From contig JACRBI010000045.1 in assembly GCA_016234495.1 (NCBI GenBank), positions 55,291-119,290 on the forward strand: a stretch of 64,000 nt of DNA, written 5' to 3'. A program made the position numbers and the translations under genes. The notes below the pieces were generated by a model, which worked only from the letters and a program-made list of their open reading frames with translations, ran no database searches and was not told the DNA's origin. Shown in pieces: positions 1 through 8,604 of the stretch (positions within the stretch are counted from its first letter, which is position 1; the number at the start of each line of letters is the position of its first letter). The stretch is from Chloroflexota bacterium (GTDB taxonomy: Bacteria; Chloroflexota; Anaerolineae; Anaerolineales; Villigracilaceae).

Positions 1-926
1 TTGTTATCGCTGGAATAAATAAATCCCTCGTTCAGAGTCTTGCCTTTATCCTGCCATGAATAACCGAACCAGGTGGCTTCGGCAGGCTGGACGACGAACA
101 TGTTATCCACTTCAATTGTGTGACGCGCTTCATCTTCCGAGATCAGCACTTCATGCAGCTTCTCGCCGGGACGGATGCCAATAATATTAATCTCAGCGTT
201 TGGCGCAATGGCGCGCGCAAGGTCAACGACTTTTGTGCTGGGAATCTTGGGCACGAAAACTTCGCCGCCTTCCATTTGTTCGATGCACTCGATGACGAAA
301 CGGACTCCCTGTTCCAGTGAAAGCCAGAAGCGGGTCATGCGGTCATCGGTGATGGTGATCTTTCCATTGGAACGCTGCTTGAGAAAAAGCGGGACAACTG
401 AACCGCGCGAACCGACGACGTTCCCGTATCGGACGCACGAGTATCTGGTTGCTGACCCTGCGGCATATGCGTTGCTTTGAACGGTTAACTTCTCAGCAGC
501 GAGCTTGGTGGCGCCATAGAGATTCGCCGGGCTGACGGCTTTATCGGTGCTGACGGTCAATACTTTTTTGACGCCCGCATCGAGGGCGGCTTCAACTACA
601 TTCGCCGTGCCCATGATGTTGGTCTTGATGGCTTCCATGGGATTGTATTCGCAGGCAGGGACCTGCTTCAACGCCGCCGCATGAACGACAATATCCACAC
701 CGTGCATGGCGCGCACTAGGCGCTCGCGGTCGCGGATGTCTCCGATGAAATAGCGCAGGCGCGGGTCGTTGTATCCGCCAACCTGCATCTCGTGCTGTTT
801 CAATTCGTCGCGGCTGAAGATGATGATCTTCTTCGGCTGGTATTCATCCAAAAGGATTCTTGTAAATTTCTTGCCGAACGAGCCTGTTCCGCCGGTGACG
901 AGTACAACTTGATTTTTCCAGTCCAT
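1..926 (-). CDS. pseB: UDP-N-acetylglucosamine 4,6-dehydratase (PseB/FlaA1-like), 3' end outside window
   Basis: Short-chain dehydrogenase of the PseB type, which makes a 4-keto-6-deoxy sugar from UDP-GlcNAc for surface glycans. The first 308 residues can be read. A glycine-rich nucleotide-binding motif (TGGTGSFG) lies at the very N terminus, followed by the HAAALKQVPACE segment typical of this family and a YGATK stretch. The C terminus is cut off by the window edge, but family members are about 330-345 aa, so little is missing. The start ATG at 926 is preceded by GGAG at a good distance. It is the last gene seen of the minus-strand polysaccharide locus. A close alternative is a CapD-like epimerase/dehydratase with another sugar. 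Confidence 0.85.
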   Translation of the reverse strand, partial: MDWKNQVVLVTGGTGSFGKKFTRILLDEYQPKKIIIFSRDELKQHEMQVGGYNDPRLRYFIGDIRDRERLVRAMHGVDIVVHAAALKQVPACEYNPMEAIKTNIMGTANVVEAALDAGVKKVLTVSTDKAVSPANLYGATKLAAEKLTVQSNAYAAGSATRYSCVRYGNVVGSRGSVVPLFLKQRSNGKITITDDRMTRFWLSLEQGVRFVIECIEQMEGGEVFVPKIPSTKVVDLARAIAPNAEINIIGIRPGEKLHEVLISEDEARHTIEVDNMFVVQPAEATWFGYSWQDKGKTLNEGFIYSSDN

Positions 927-1064
927 GAGTTCTCCAATCATTATGTTGCTTTGCGCAATAACCAGGAATATTTTCCACCAATAAAGGCAGGAAATATTCC
1001 GACATGTCAATCTTTAGTCCACAGTACAAATAAAATTCATTTGCTCATAATAGTTTCCTGCGAT

Positions 1065-2702
1065 TTAATTCGGAGCGGAGAGCAGCTTTAAAATCAAGAC
1101 ATCCTTTTTGTAATAAAAAATCTCATACCGGCCTGTATCTAGAAATCCGCCAAACTCCTTCTCAAGGCTATTTGCAAATATCGCGACATACTCGTACCGG
1201 CTCAGGAAACGATCTTCTACATACTCCACTACCTGGCCTGACTTGACTCCAGCCTGTTCCTCACGAACCATACGCGCAAGAGCAGCAACATGATTTACAG
1301 TTTCATTAAAATTGAAGGCAGACACCCACTCCAGCCCTTGCGGAGTTGTGACACTCTGTCGATCTGACAAATAAGGAAACCATTCAGCAGCATCAGCAGA
1401 ATACCATTCATTGGGCGTTAGCACAATAAATTTTGCGTTGGCAGGTGTGTTATTTGCGACATATTCCATTGCGGTTCTTTCAATTGGTTTAATCGTACGA
1501 AGCATGGGCCTGTCAATCAAACGCGGAAGGGCAAGCGTCATTATTGCCGCAAGATAGATAATGCTGGGGGGGATTGAAAGAATTCCAACGACAGGCCGCC
1601 AGACATTACGCAGTCCGGTCATGATTTTTGAGAATAAAAACGCTGCCACCCGATCAAGGTCACGCAGACCCATCGCTATCAAGATTATCAATGGAGCAAC
1701 GCCTGAGATGGGGGAATTCTTCGGCGCGGCAGCATACGACGACAGCAGCCAAAGAGGCACAAAATAATCTCTTCTATAAACTGCCAGCAAAACACCTATT
1801 ACGCCAAGCAATGGAAAAAAATAATTTTCAGCTGGTAAAACATTAATGGAGAAAACGCCGCCTGCCAGGAATTTTCCAACAAACTGAACAATATTCATCC
1901 CGGCAATGTTCCACGCGCTTATGAAAGGAGATAAACCAAATCGATAAACAACCGTTCCCCACCAGGGCATGGAAACAAGGACGGAACCAATTCCGAGGAA
2001 AAACAAATCATAAGTATTTCTTTTCCAGCCTGGTGAGCGAAACGAAAAAATACAGATGATGAGGGATGCTGCCGCAATCAACGCCCATTCCAGATGTGAC
2101 ATAAGGGTAACGCTAAGGGAAAAGATTGTAAATACAAAATAATATTTTTTGCCCCCCTTTTTATAAAGCAAAAACCAATAGAGGGTCACGATCATAAATA
2201 AAAACCCGGGAGAACGAGACAGTCCCCCGCCTTTTATAGTCCATTGGTAAACCTGAAAGACAACAGGGAATATTGTTGAAGCTATGAGCAGTTCAATTTT
2301 ATCCCTCGTCAACTCTGAAGCCAATAAAACAAAAAACACAATTGTCAGCAAGTTTAATAGGATTGGAAGAAGTTTTGCTGTGTGAAGGATTGTGAGCCCG
2401 GAAAGCCTGGACATGGCCAAAGCAAGATAAAAACCGAGCGGAGGGTAGGCAAAGGGAATATCGTGAGAATTAAAATTAATGATACGAGGAAGTAAGTAAC
2501 CATTCGCTTTTATTGAATAGATCATTTCAATAAAAAGGCCGCCATCGCCAAGGGGAAAAATATCCCTGGAAATTATATAAGGGTATCGAACTATACAACC
2601 AATGCCAAGAGCTATAAGAACAAAAAACAACTTCTGAAGGCGGCTGAGGACCGGGAAAGATAATTTATTCAACAGGCAAGGCGTTATCTTCAAATTACTC
2701 AT
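1065..2702 (-). CDS. GT-C type membrane glycosyltransferase-like protein
   Basis: A 545-residue protein with a long run of hydrophobic segments from about residue 24 to 400 and a soluble C-terminal part. An acidic residue in the first periplasmic loop (D53 in LGDGGLF) and a PFAYPPLGFYLAL segment resemble lipid-linked-sugar-dependent GT-C enzymes of the dolichyl-phosphate-mannose type. Function is inferred from topology and from its place between a methyltransferase and pseB in a polysaccharide locus. Donor and acceptor cannot be read from sequence. It lies only 12 nt after the methyltransferase gene and is probably co-transcribed. A polymerase or flippase role is possible but less likely. Confidence 0.6.
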   Translation of the reverse strand: MSNLKITPCLLNKLSFPVLSRLQKLFFVLIALGIGCIVRYPYIISRDIFPLGDGGLFIEMIYSIKANGYLLPRIINFNSHDIPFAYPPLGFYLALAMSRLSGLTILHTAKLLPILLNLLTIVFFVLLASELTRDKIELLIASTIFPVVFQVYQWTIKGGGLSRSPGFLFMIVTLYWFLLYKKGGKKYYFVFTIFSLSVTLMSHLEWALIAAASLIICIFSFRSPGWKRNTYDLFFLGIGSVLVSMPWWGTVVYRFGLSPFISAWNIAGMNIVQFVGKFLAGGVFSINVLPAENYFFPLLGVIGVLLAVYRRDYFVPLWLLSSYAAAPKNSPISGVAPLIILIAMGLRDLDRVAAFLFSKIMTGLRNVWRPVVGILSIPPSIIYLAAIMTLALPRLIDRPMLRTIKPIERTAMEYVANNTPANAKFIVLTPNEWYSADAAEWFPYLSDRQSVTTPQGLEWVSAFNFNETVNHVAALARMVREEQAGVKSGQVVEYVEDRFLSRYEYVAIFANSLEKEFGGFLDTGRYEIFYYKKDVLILKLLSAPN

Positions 2703-2714
2703 TAGAGATTATCA

Positions 2715-3536
2715 TTATTTTTTGATCACGATCAATGGATACTGCCCATTCTCGGCAAAGAATTTCGGAAATACATCTTCGAGCCAGAATATGAACTTCA
2801 AAAACATCCTTCCGCCAAACGGGCGGACAAACCAGCGCAGAAAGCGGGTGCTTAAACTGCGCCAGGGCTTGATCTCAATATTCATCTTTGAGCCGATCTC
2901 GCGCTTGAGCCATTCGGGAGTCATCTTTTGAACGAACGTGCCCGCCGGGTCTTCCTCACTCAGCCATTCTTTTTTCTTCTTCGCAGAACGGCCTGACAAT
3001 TTGCGCCTGAGGCCGATCAGCGGCTCAAAAGCCATCGTCAGGCGCGGCTCATGCCAGCCATTAATTATGGCGGCTGTCTTTCCGACCGCCAGCACACGAT
3101 GAATCTCTGCATACGCGCGCGGATGTTCCGTCAGCGCGAGGTGATGAATGGCGTGCATGGAAACTGCGCCGCCAAAAGCCTCTTGCTTAAAGGGCAGGTT
3201 CGCAAGGTCACCGACCACGAACAGACCGTGATCTCCGATGCGGGCCCGCGCTTCACGCAGGGCTTGAATTGAAATGTCAAGGCAGACGCGCTTTTGGTAG
3301 CCAGCCGAATAGGACTTGTATTCTTCATATTGGACAGGACCAGATCCGGCGTCGAGCAGGAAGCGCCCCGTCGGAATGAGTCCGTTCAACACGCGCAGGC
3401 GCGTCTTGTGGATGTATTCGCGCGAAACGGGGCGCAGGTCTTCATAGCGGGCATTTTGATACAACCCGTCATCTTCCTGCTGCCAGCCGACCTCATCATA
3501 AAATTCGCGTACTTTTTGTTTTGTGTCGTTGATCAT
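2715..3536 (-). CDS. class I SAM-dependent methyltransferase
   Basis: A 273-residue methyltransferase. The SAM-binding motif I is visible as LLDAGSGPVQY near residues 59-69, followed by an acidic residue at the end of the next strand (CLDIS) and a GDLANLPF motif. SMHAIHHL matches the post-motif typical of Methyltransf_11 proteins. The C-terminal third is rich in aromatic and basic residues and may bind a membrane or lipid-linked substrate. It lies inside the polysaccharide gene cluster, so a sugar or lipid-linked oligosaccharide is the likely substrate; this is inference. The gene starts downstream of a palindromic repeat at 3550-3606 that separates it from the capsule-type gene. Confidence 0.75.
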   Translation of the reverse strand: MINDTKQKVREFYDEVGWQQEDDGLYQNARYEDLRPVSREYIHKTRLRVLNGLIPTGRFLLDAGSGPVQYEEYKSYSAGYQKRVCLDISIQALREARARIGDHGLFVVGDLANLPFKQEAFGGAVSMHAIHHLALTEHPRAYAEIHRVLAVGKTAAIINGWHEPRLTMAFEPLIGLRRKLSGRSAKKKKEWLSEEDPAGTFVQKMTPEWLKREIGSKMNIEIKPWRSLSTRFLRWFVRPFGGRMFLKFIFWLEDVFPKFFAENGQYPLIVIKK

Positions 3537-3549
3537 TGTTTATTCCGTT

Positions 3550-3606
3550 GGGGCACGGCGGGTGGTGCGCGCATTATGATCATGCACCGCACCGCCGTGT
3601 CCCTAC
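3550..3606. repeat. family A palindrome (GGGGCACGGCGG / CCGCCGTG..CCCTAC)
   Basis: Inverted repeat between two polysaccharide genes. The left arm GGGGCACGGCGG is at 3550-3561 and the right arm CCGCCGTGTCCCTAC at 3592-3606. The same arms flank and enter the RAYT transposase gene at 27.9-28.3 kb and recur after the mevalonate kinase gene at 43.3 kb, so this is a dispersed REP-like element rather than a local terminator. Confidence 0.75.
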
Positions 3607-3611
3607 ATAAT

Positions 3612-5213
3612 TTATTTCCACGTAAATGGTTCGTTCACCAAAAAATCAAAAGTGTCTTTAAATTGCGCAAGACCTTCTTCGTTCAGCACTCTTTCCAAAG
3701 GCCAGGCTGCAAGATCGTCCCAGAAGTTCATCAAACGCCAGGGGAAGGGGCGCGGGTATTCGAAGAAGAAGCGGTAGGCATAATTCCATGCGAACTCGGT
3801 CTGCTTTTCATTCAATTGATGGGCAGGGATATTTGCCAGAACCTTTTCGAGGGTGGCGTAATATTCATCCCATGAATTTGGATCAAGCGTAAATCCGCGT
3901 CCGCGGTAATGAGTCTGTCCGCAGGAGATGACGGGGCGGCCGTTCATTGCGGTTTCGAGTCCGACCGTTGTCGTGTACGCCAGGCCGACATCCGCGATTT
4001 CGATCAAGTCATAGGTGTTGATCTTATCCAACGCGCCGATGACATGAATATGGCCGGGGAGTTCTGGCAAAGCCTCGCGCACAACCGTCCCCATGGATTT
4101 GGCCTGCGGCACGAGTTTCTCGCCGGGATGAACCCGAATCACCAATTGGACCTCGGGCCTGTTCGCAAAAAACTGGACAGTTTTCGTGATCCATTCAGTC
4201 ATCGACGCGGCGAAGATGTCGCGTCCTAATGTGAGGCTGTCACCGAGCACATTTGCGGCGAGCATGACCACCGGGCGGTCATCCAGATTCAGAAGCTTGC
4301 GAGTCTCCTGCGCGCCTTGCGAAGAGACATACTGCCACAGCCGTTTGGATTTGCCCCAGACGCGGGCGCCGCGACGGGCATTTTCCAAATCTGCCAGACG
4401 CTCGAACATGTCATCGGTCATGGGCAATTGGCAGCGCGCATTGACGATGTAATCGGTATCCTGCTGCATGATGGACGAATTCTGCGCGAGCCAGATCTGT
4501 TCACGCTGGTCGTTGAATTCGTAGGTGACGGCGTCGATGTTCAAATAACGCGCCACGCGGAAGACGATTCCCATTTCGAGAATTAATCCATTTGGGATCA
4601 GCACCACATCGGGCTTGTTGGATTGTAAATATTCAAACGCGGCTTTGGCGGCAAATGTATTGCGCTGAACCCGCAAGTCATATAATGCGCGGTCGCCTGC
4701 ATCGTTCATGTTTACTTCTTCACGCATGAGAGTGTATTGCACATCCCAGAGCGAGATCTCTTTTATATCAGCCTGGATTCTCTCTGGGAGAACAGCAGCA
4801 GGCTTCAGGTCAAGAAGAGCGGCGTGTTCAATTAATGGCGATAATGCCGAAAGGGCATCGCGTGTATGAAGAATCCGCTGCCGCTGTGTGAAGTTGTCCT
4901 TTTGCTTGTGCCACTCGGAATAGGGCAGGGTCAACAAGGTGACTTTATGTCCGAGGCCGGCGAGAGTCAAACCGAGATACGCAGATTGTTCGATCCAATA
5001 ATGAAGGGTGGCGAAGAATAAAACGTTTTTGCCGCGCTTCGCTTTTTCTGCGAACGGCTTAACCGCTTCAGCCGCCGCAGGCAAGGACTTTTGCAAACGA
5101 TCCAAATTGAAATGATCTTTGCGTGGACGATTCTTTTGCCGAAGCATCCAATCGATTTCGGCAGTGAAGGGCAGGTCGCCAAGAATATTTTTTAGGGTTG
5201 ATTTGTTTGCCAT
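3612..5213 (-). CDS. capsule polysaccharide biosynthesis-type transferase
   Basis: A protein of about 533 residues that resembles the Capsule_synth/KpsC-type family of GT-B-like surface-glycan enzymes. Near the C terminus the segment TTTVGLETAMNGRPVISCG followed by HYRGRGFTLDP is the family-like signature; a further conserved stretch, VIRVHPGE, lies upstream. The ATG at 5213 is chosen because the longer reading frame would extend into a TTGGTAATTGG-type repeat (5217-5260) that is clearly intergenic. It follows the Wzt gene and probably acts on the exported polymer or its linker; this role is inferred from context. The exact reaction is unknown. Confidence 0.6.
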   Translation of the reverse strand: MANKSTLKNILGDLPFTAEIDWMLRQKNRPRKDHFNLDRLQKSLPAAAEAVKPFAEKAKRGKNVLFFATLHYWIEQSAYLGLTLAGLGHKVTLLTLPYSEWHKQKDNFTQRQRILHTRDALSALSPLIEHAALLDLKPAAVLPERIQADIKEISLWDVQYTLMREEVNMNDAGDRALYDLRVQRNTFAAKAAFEYLQSNKPDVVLIPNGLILEMGIVFRVARYLNIDAVTYEFNDQREQIWLAQNSSIMQQDTDYIVNARCQLPMTDDMFERLADLENARRGARVWGKSKRLWQYVSSQGAQETRKLLNLDDRPVVMLAANVLGDSLTLGRDIFAASMTEWITKTVQFFANRPEVQLVIRVHPGEKLVPQAKSMGTVVREALPELPGHIHVIGALDKINTYDLIEIADVGLAYTTTVGLETAMNGRPVISCGQTHYRGRGFTLDPNSWDEYYATLEKVLANIPAHQLNEKQTEFAWNYAYRFFFEYPRPFPWRLMNFWDDLAAWPLERVLNEEGLAQFKDTFDFLVNEPFTWK

Positions 5214-5216
5214 GTT

Positions 5217-5260
5217 GGTAATTGGTAATTGGTAATTACTACTTACCAATTACTAATCTC
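5217..5260. repeat. TTGGTAATTGG-type intergenic repeat
   Basis: Tandem TTGGTAATTGGTAATTGG followed by its inverted form (TTACCAATTACTAATC). The same words recur at 8546-8604. It lies between the capsule-type gene and wzt, covers the stop of wzt, and shifts the apparent start of the downstream frame. Confidence 0.6.
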
Positions 5261-6545
5261 CGATCTTCTCGATCTTCCAATTCAGTCTCGGGCGTACAGG
5301 GCCAACGCGAGGCTCGGGCCAATGCGTGCCGGGCGCGCCGGAAATATCCACATTGAACGCAATGGCGTTTTCATCCATGAAATAACGGCGCACGCCAAAC
5401 GAACTCGCATTCACACCAATGGTGTAACGGCCTTCGTTGAAAATATCCGCAGGGATCTCGGCGCGGCTGATATAGCGGCCTGCGTTGCGCGAATCAAATT
5501 GCTCAAACAAATCCGGCGCATCGGTATCGAATGAGGTCAGCACATATTCGCCGCGCATCGTGCTGAGATACATGCCAACGCGCAGGCCTGTGACGGGCGC
5601 ATTGAGTTGATACTCAAACTCGACGGTGACTGGTTCCGTGGAGCGGACTGTATCGACAGCCTTGCCGCTTCGATTCATAATCTTCAAGCTGATCGGCCTG
5701 AATGGAGCGCTCGCCGCCGGGACATCTTCCACATCCCAAACCCGCTGACCCGCCTGCGCCTGACCCGATGAAAGATAAAAGTCAACGGCTTCCTGTGTGG
5801 GAGCGCGCATGAGCAGTTGACCTTTGTTCAAAACAATCGCTTCCTGAGTAAGCCGCAAAATTGCAGACATGTTATGGCTGACGAACAAAACTGTGCGTCC
5901 CTGCTGTGCCACGTCACCCATTTTGCCGAGGCATTTCTTTTGGAACTCGGCATCGCCCACCGCGAGGACTTCGTCCACAACAAGGATTTCAGGTTCGAGA
6001 TGCGCGGCGACTGCAAACGCGAGCCGCAGATACATGCCTGAAGAATAGCGTTTGACGGGCGTGTCAATATATTGAGTCACTTCGGAGAAATCCACGATCT
6101 CGTCGAATTTGGAATCGATCTCTGCGCGGCGCATCCCAAGAATGGCGCCATTCATGTAAATGTTTTCGCGGCCAGTCAATTCGGGATGAAAGCCTGTGCC
6201 GACTTCAAGCAGCGAGCCGACACGTCCACGCACAGAGACTGTGCCGGCAGTTGGTTCGGTGACGCGTGAGAGAATCTTGAGCAGGGTGCTTTTGCCCGCG
6301 CCGTTGCGTCCCACAATGCCGAGCACTTTGCCTTCTTCGAGATCGAAGGAAACATCCTTCAACGCCCAGACATAATTCTGGTTCATGCGGCGGTCAGACT
6401 TGCCGATCATTGCCTTCGCCAGACGAATGGGCGCGGAAACCGTATCCACGATCACGTCACGCAGCATGTTATAGCGGAACTTCGATTCCGCCGCGCCGAT
6501 CTTGTATTGCTTGCCGATATTTTTTACGCTGATTGCTGTTGTCAT
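5253..6545 (-). CDS. wzt: ABC transporter ATP-binding protein, Wzt type
   Basis: ATPase subunit of a polysaccharide ABC exporter. Walker A is GRNGAGKST at residues 79-87, the signature is YSSGMYLRL, and Walker B is ILVVDEVLAVGD. The protein is 430 aa, longer than the roughly 250 aa nucleotide-binding domain. The extra C-terminal part (about 265-430) is beta-rich and matches the position of the Wzt C-terminal carbohydrate-binding domain that recognises the finished, end-modified polymer. The permease gene follows at 6659 on the same strand, separated by a large palindrome. Together they should export an undecaprenyl-linked glycan across the membrane. Confidence 0.9.
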   Translation of the reverse strand: MTTAISVKNIGKQYKIGAAESKFRYNMLRDVIVDTVSAPIRLAKAMIGKSDRRMNQNYVWALKDVSFDLEEGKVLGIVGRNGAGKSTLLKILSRVTEPTAGTVSVRGRVGSLLEVGTGFHPELTGRENIYMNGAILGMRRAEIDSKFDEIVDFSEVTQYIDTPVKRYSSGMYLRLAFAVAAHLEPEILVVDEVLAVGDAEFQKKCLGKMGDVAQQGRTVLFVSHNMSAILRLTQEAIVLNKGQLLMRAPTQEAVDFYLSSGQAQAGQRVWDVEDVPAASAPFRPISLKIMNRSGKAVDTVRSTEPVTVEFEYQLNAPVTGLRVGMYLSTMRGEYVLTSFDTDAPDLFEQFDSRNAGRYISRAEIPADIFNEGRYTIGVNASSFGVRRYFMDENAIAFNVDISGAPGTHWPEPRVGPVRPRLNWKIEKIGD

Positions 6546-6556
6546 AAATTTCTCAA

Positions 6557-6655
6557 ATGTCGTTGCGAGGGCGGCGCTTTTCCGCCCGAAGCAATCTCCT
6601 GCATAATTGGAGGTTGCTTCGTCGCATAGTACAAGAGCGCTCCTCGCAACGACAT
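6557..6655. repeat. nested palindrome of the TCGTTGCGAGG / GAAGCAATCTCC type
   Basis: Perfect 14-bp inverted repeat (ATGTCGTTGCGAGG at 6557-6570 and its complement at 6642-6655) that encloses a second pair, GAAGCAATCTCC (6588-6599) and GGAGGTTGCTTC (6609-6620). A shorter relative lies at 15822-15846. This repeat type is common in environmental genomes. Here it fills the wzm-wzt spacer. Confidence 0.75.
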
Positions 6656-6658
6656 ATT

Positions 6659-7504
6659 CTATATGGTGTCCGCAAAGGTTCTTTCCATGCTTCTAAAATA
6701 AAAGAGACCTGAGATGAAAATCAAAATTGAAATACCTGTTGAAACCCAAAGGGTGATGTCTGGTCCATTGCCTGTGCCGAGCAATGCCCAGCGGAAACCA
6801 TTCACCACGCCCGCCATTGGATTCAGGAAATATAGAACCTGCCATTTTGCAGATATCACAGAGGCGGAATATGCCACAGGTGTGGCGAACAGCCAAAACT
6901 GAGTCAGAAACGGGAGGGCTTGATTCACGTCACGATACTGGACGTTAATCGCAGAAAGCCAAAGGGCAACGCCGAGCGCGGTCACAATCGCAAGCAAGAG
7001 GAAGAGCGGAAGCGTCCAGAGTAAATTCCAGGCGGGAGCAACTTGATAGTAAATCATCAGCCCGACAAGGATGACAAACGCAATGACAAAATCGACCAGT
7101 CCCGCAAAGACCGACGACATCGGCAGGATCAGGCGCGGGAAGTAGATCTTCGTCACCATGTTGTTGTGCGCCACCAGCGAGCGGCTGCCCTGATTGAGCG
7201 CGACGACAAATAATCCCCAGGGCAAAAGCGCGGTGAAGGAGAATACGGGGTACGGGATTCCTTCCGTTGGCAGTTTTGCCACTTTGTCGAAAAGGAAGGT
7301 GAATACGAGCATGGTCATCAAAGGCTGAATCACCGCCCACGCCATGCCCAACAAGGTTTGCTTATATTTCACCTTCACATCGCGCCAGACCATGAAGAAA
7401 ATTAATTCACGGTACACCCACAGGTCGCGCAGGTTTAATGCGGCAAGTCCTTTGGACGGCTTTATGTAAATGGTGTGAGGTTCGTGTTTGGTTATTTCAG
7501 TCAT
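6659..7504 (-). CDS. wzm: ABC transporter permease, Wzm/TagG type
   Basis: Membrane subunit of the polysaccharide exporter, 281 aa, with about six transmembrane segments and the ABC2-type layout. The N-terminal WVYRELIFFMVWRDVKVKYKQT is characteristic: an amphipathic helix runs into the first membrane helix. The C-terminal NPMAGVVNGFRWALLG motif is also typical of Wzm, RfbA and TagG proteins. It works with the Wzt protein encoded just downstream at 5253-6545. In a single-membrane organism the product would be an exopolysaccharide or cell-wall polymer rather than an LPS O-antigen; that is inferred from the presumed phylum. Confidence 0.9.
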   Translation of the reverse strand: MTEITKHEPHTIYIKPSKGLAALNLRDLWVYRELIFFMVWRDVKVKYKQTLLGMAWAVIQPLMTMLVFTFLFDKVAKLPTEGIPYPVFSFTALLPWGLFVVALNQGSRSLVAHNNMVTKIYFPRLILPMSSVFAGLVDFVIAFVILVGLMIYYQVAPAWNLLWTLPLFLLLAIVTALGVALWLSAINVQYRDVNQALPFLTQFWLFATPVAYSASVISAKWQVLYFLNPMAGVVNGFRWALLGTGNGPDITLWVSTGISILIFISGLFYFRSMERTFADTI

Positions 7505-7514
7505 AATTTCGTTT

Positions 7515-7561
7515 CTAGGTTTGCAGGTTGAAACGTTTCAACGTTCAAACCTGTAAACTTT
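7515..7561. repeat. GTTTGAACGTT-type intergenic palindrome
   Basis: The words GTTTGCAGGTTGAAACGTTTC and AACGTTCAAACCTGTAAAC form an imperfect inverted repeat between fcl and wzm. A relative with the same vocabulary lies at 20236-20290. Confidence 0.5.
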
Positions 7562-8533
7562 CTAACGGATCTTGTCTCGATTTGCCTTGAACCACTCGAT
7601 CGTGCGCTTCATGCCTTCTTCAAAAGAGACTTGCGCGCTCCAATCGAATAATTCTTTTGCGCGGCTCACATCCAATCCGCGGCGGGGCTGGCCATTGGGT
7701 TTGTCTGTCTGCCATGCGAGTTTGCCTTCAAAGCCTGTGAGTTTGACGATCATTTCGCTCAGGTCTTTGATTGAAATTTCATAGCCAGAGCCGAGGTTGA
7801 CGGGCAGGTCGCCGTTGTAATTTTCAGCGGCAGTCACAATGCCATCCGCGGCATCTTCCACGTAGAGGAATTCGCGCGTGGGAGAGCCGTCACCCCAGAC
7901 GGGCAATTCCTTGTCACCGCGCTCGCCTGCTTCGACAGCCTTGCGAATCAGCGCGGGGATGACATGCGAGGTTGCCAGATTAAAGTTGTCACGCGGGCCA
8001 TATAAATTCACGGGCAAAAGGAAGATCGCATTGAAACCATATTGCTGGCGATACGCCTGCGCCTGCACCAGCATCATCTTCTTGGCAAGACCGTAGGGAG
8101 CGTTTGTCTCTTCGGGGTAACCGATCCACAAGTCATCTTCACGGAATGGGACTGGCGTGAACTTGGGATAGGCGCAGACTGTACCAATCGCAACGAATTT
8201 ACCCACGCCATTCTTGTAGGCCTGGTGCATGAGTTCCACACCCATCATCAAGTTATCGTAAAAGAAATCAGCGGGGTGTTCGCGGTTCGCGCCGATGCCG
8301 CCCACGTTCGCGGCGAGGTGAATGATGACCACGTTCTTCGGGTCAACGCCTTTGAGCGTATCGCTGTACAGGCGGCGAATATCATTGGGGTCAACGAGGT
8401 TGTAATCCTCGATGCGCGGAATGAAAATATCAGCCGCGCCGCGTTGTTTTAGTTTTGCGATCACAAATGAGCCGAGGAATCCAGCGCCGCCGGTCACGAT
8501 CACACGTTTGTCTTTCCAAAAATTTTCTGCCAT
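7562..8533 (-). CDS. fcl: GDP-L-fucose synthase
   Basis: Bifunctional epimerase/reductase converting GDP-4-keto-6-deoxy-D-mannose to GDP-L-fucose. The N-terminal [12 protein letters not shown] is the NADP-binding motif, [24 protein letters not shown] is diagnostic for GDP-fucose synthase, and the catalytic Tyr/Lys pair sits in YGLAKK. About 323 aa from the ATG at 8533, which has AAGGAG about seven bases upstream; the longer frame starts in intergenic repeat sequence and is rejected. The product implies L-fucose, or a related deoxyhexose, in the exported glycan. No GDP-mannose 4,6-dehydratase gene is seen in this window, so that step is encoded elsewhere. Confidence 0.92.
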   Translation of the reverse strand: MAENFWKDKRVIVTGGAGFLGSFVIAKLKQRGAADIFIPRIEDYNLVDPNDIRRLYSDTLKGVDPKNVVIIHLAANVGGIGANREHPADFFYDNLMMGVELMHQAYKNGVGKFVAIGTVCAYPKFTPVPFREDDLWIGYPEETNAPYGLAKKMMLVQAQAYRQQYGFNAIFLLPVNLYGPRDNFNLATSHVIPALIRKAVEAGERGDKELPVWGDGSPTREFLYVEDAADGIVTAAENYNGDLPVNLGSGYEISIKDLSEMIVKLTGFEGKLAWQTDKPNGQPRRGLDVSRAKELFDWSAQVSFEEGMKRTIEWFKANRDKIR

Positions 8534-8545
8534 GAAAGTCTCCTT

Positions 8546-8604
8546 AATTACCAATTACCAATCTCTAATCTCATAATTAGCGATTGGTAATTAGAGATTG
8601 ATTA
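8546..8604. repeat. TTGGTAATTGG-type intergenic palindrome
   Basis: AATTACCAATTACCAATCTC with the inverted GATTGGTAATTAGAGATTG. Second copy of the repeat seen at 5217-5260. It overlaps the last codons of the upstream epimerase region. Confidence 0.6.

Noticed and set aside
3294..3875. 193-codon plus-strand frame crossing two minus-strand genes
   Set aside because: It spans the palindrome at 3550 and parts of two well-supported genes; no domain visible.
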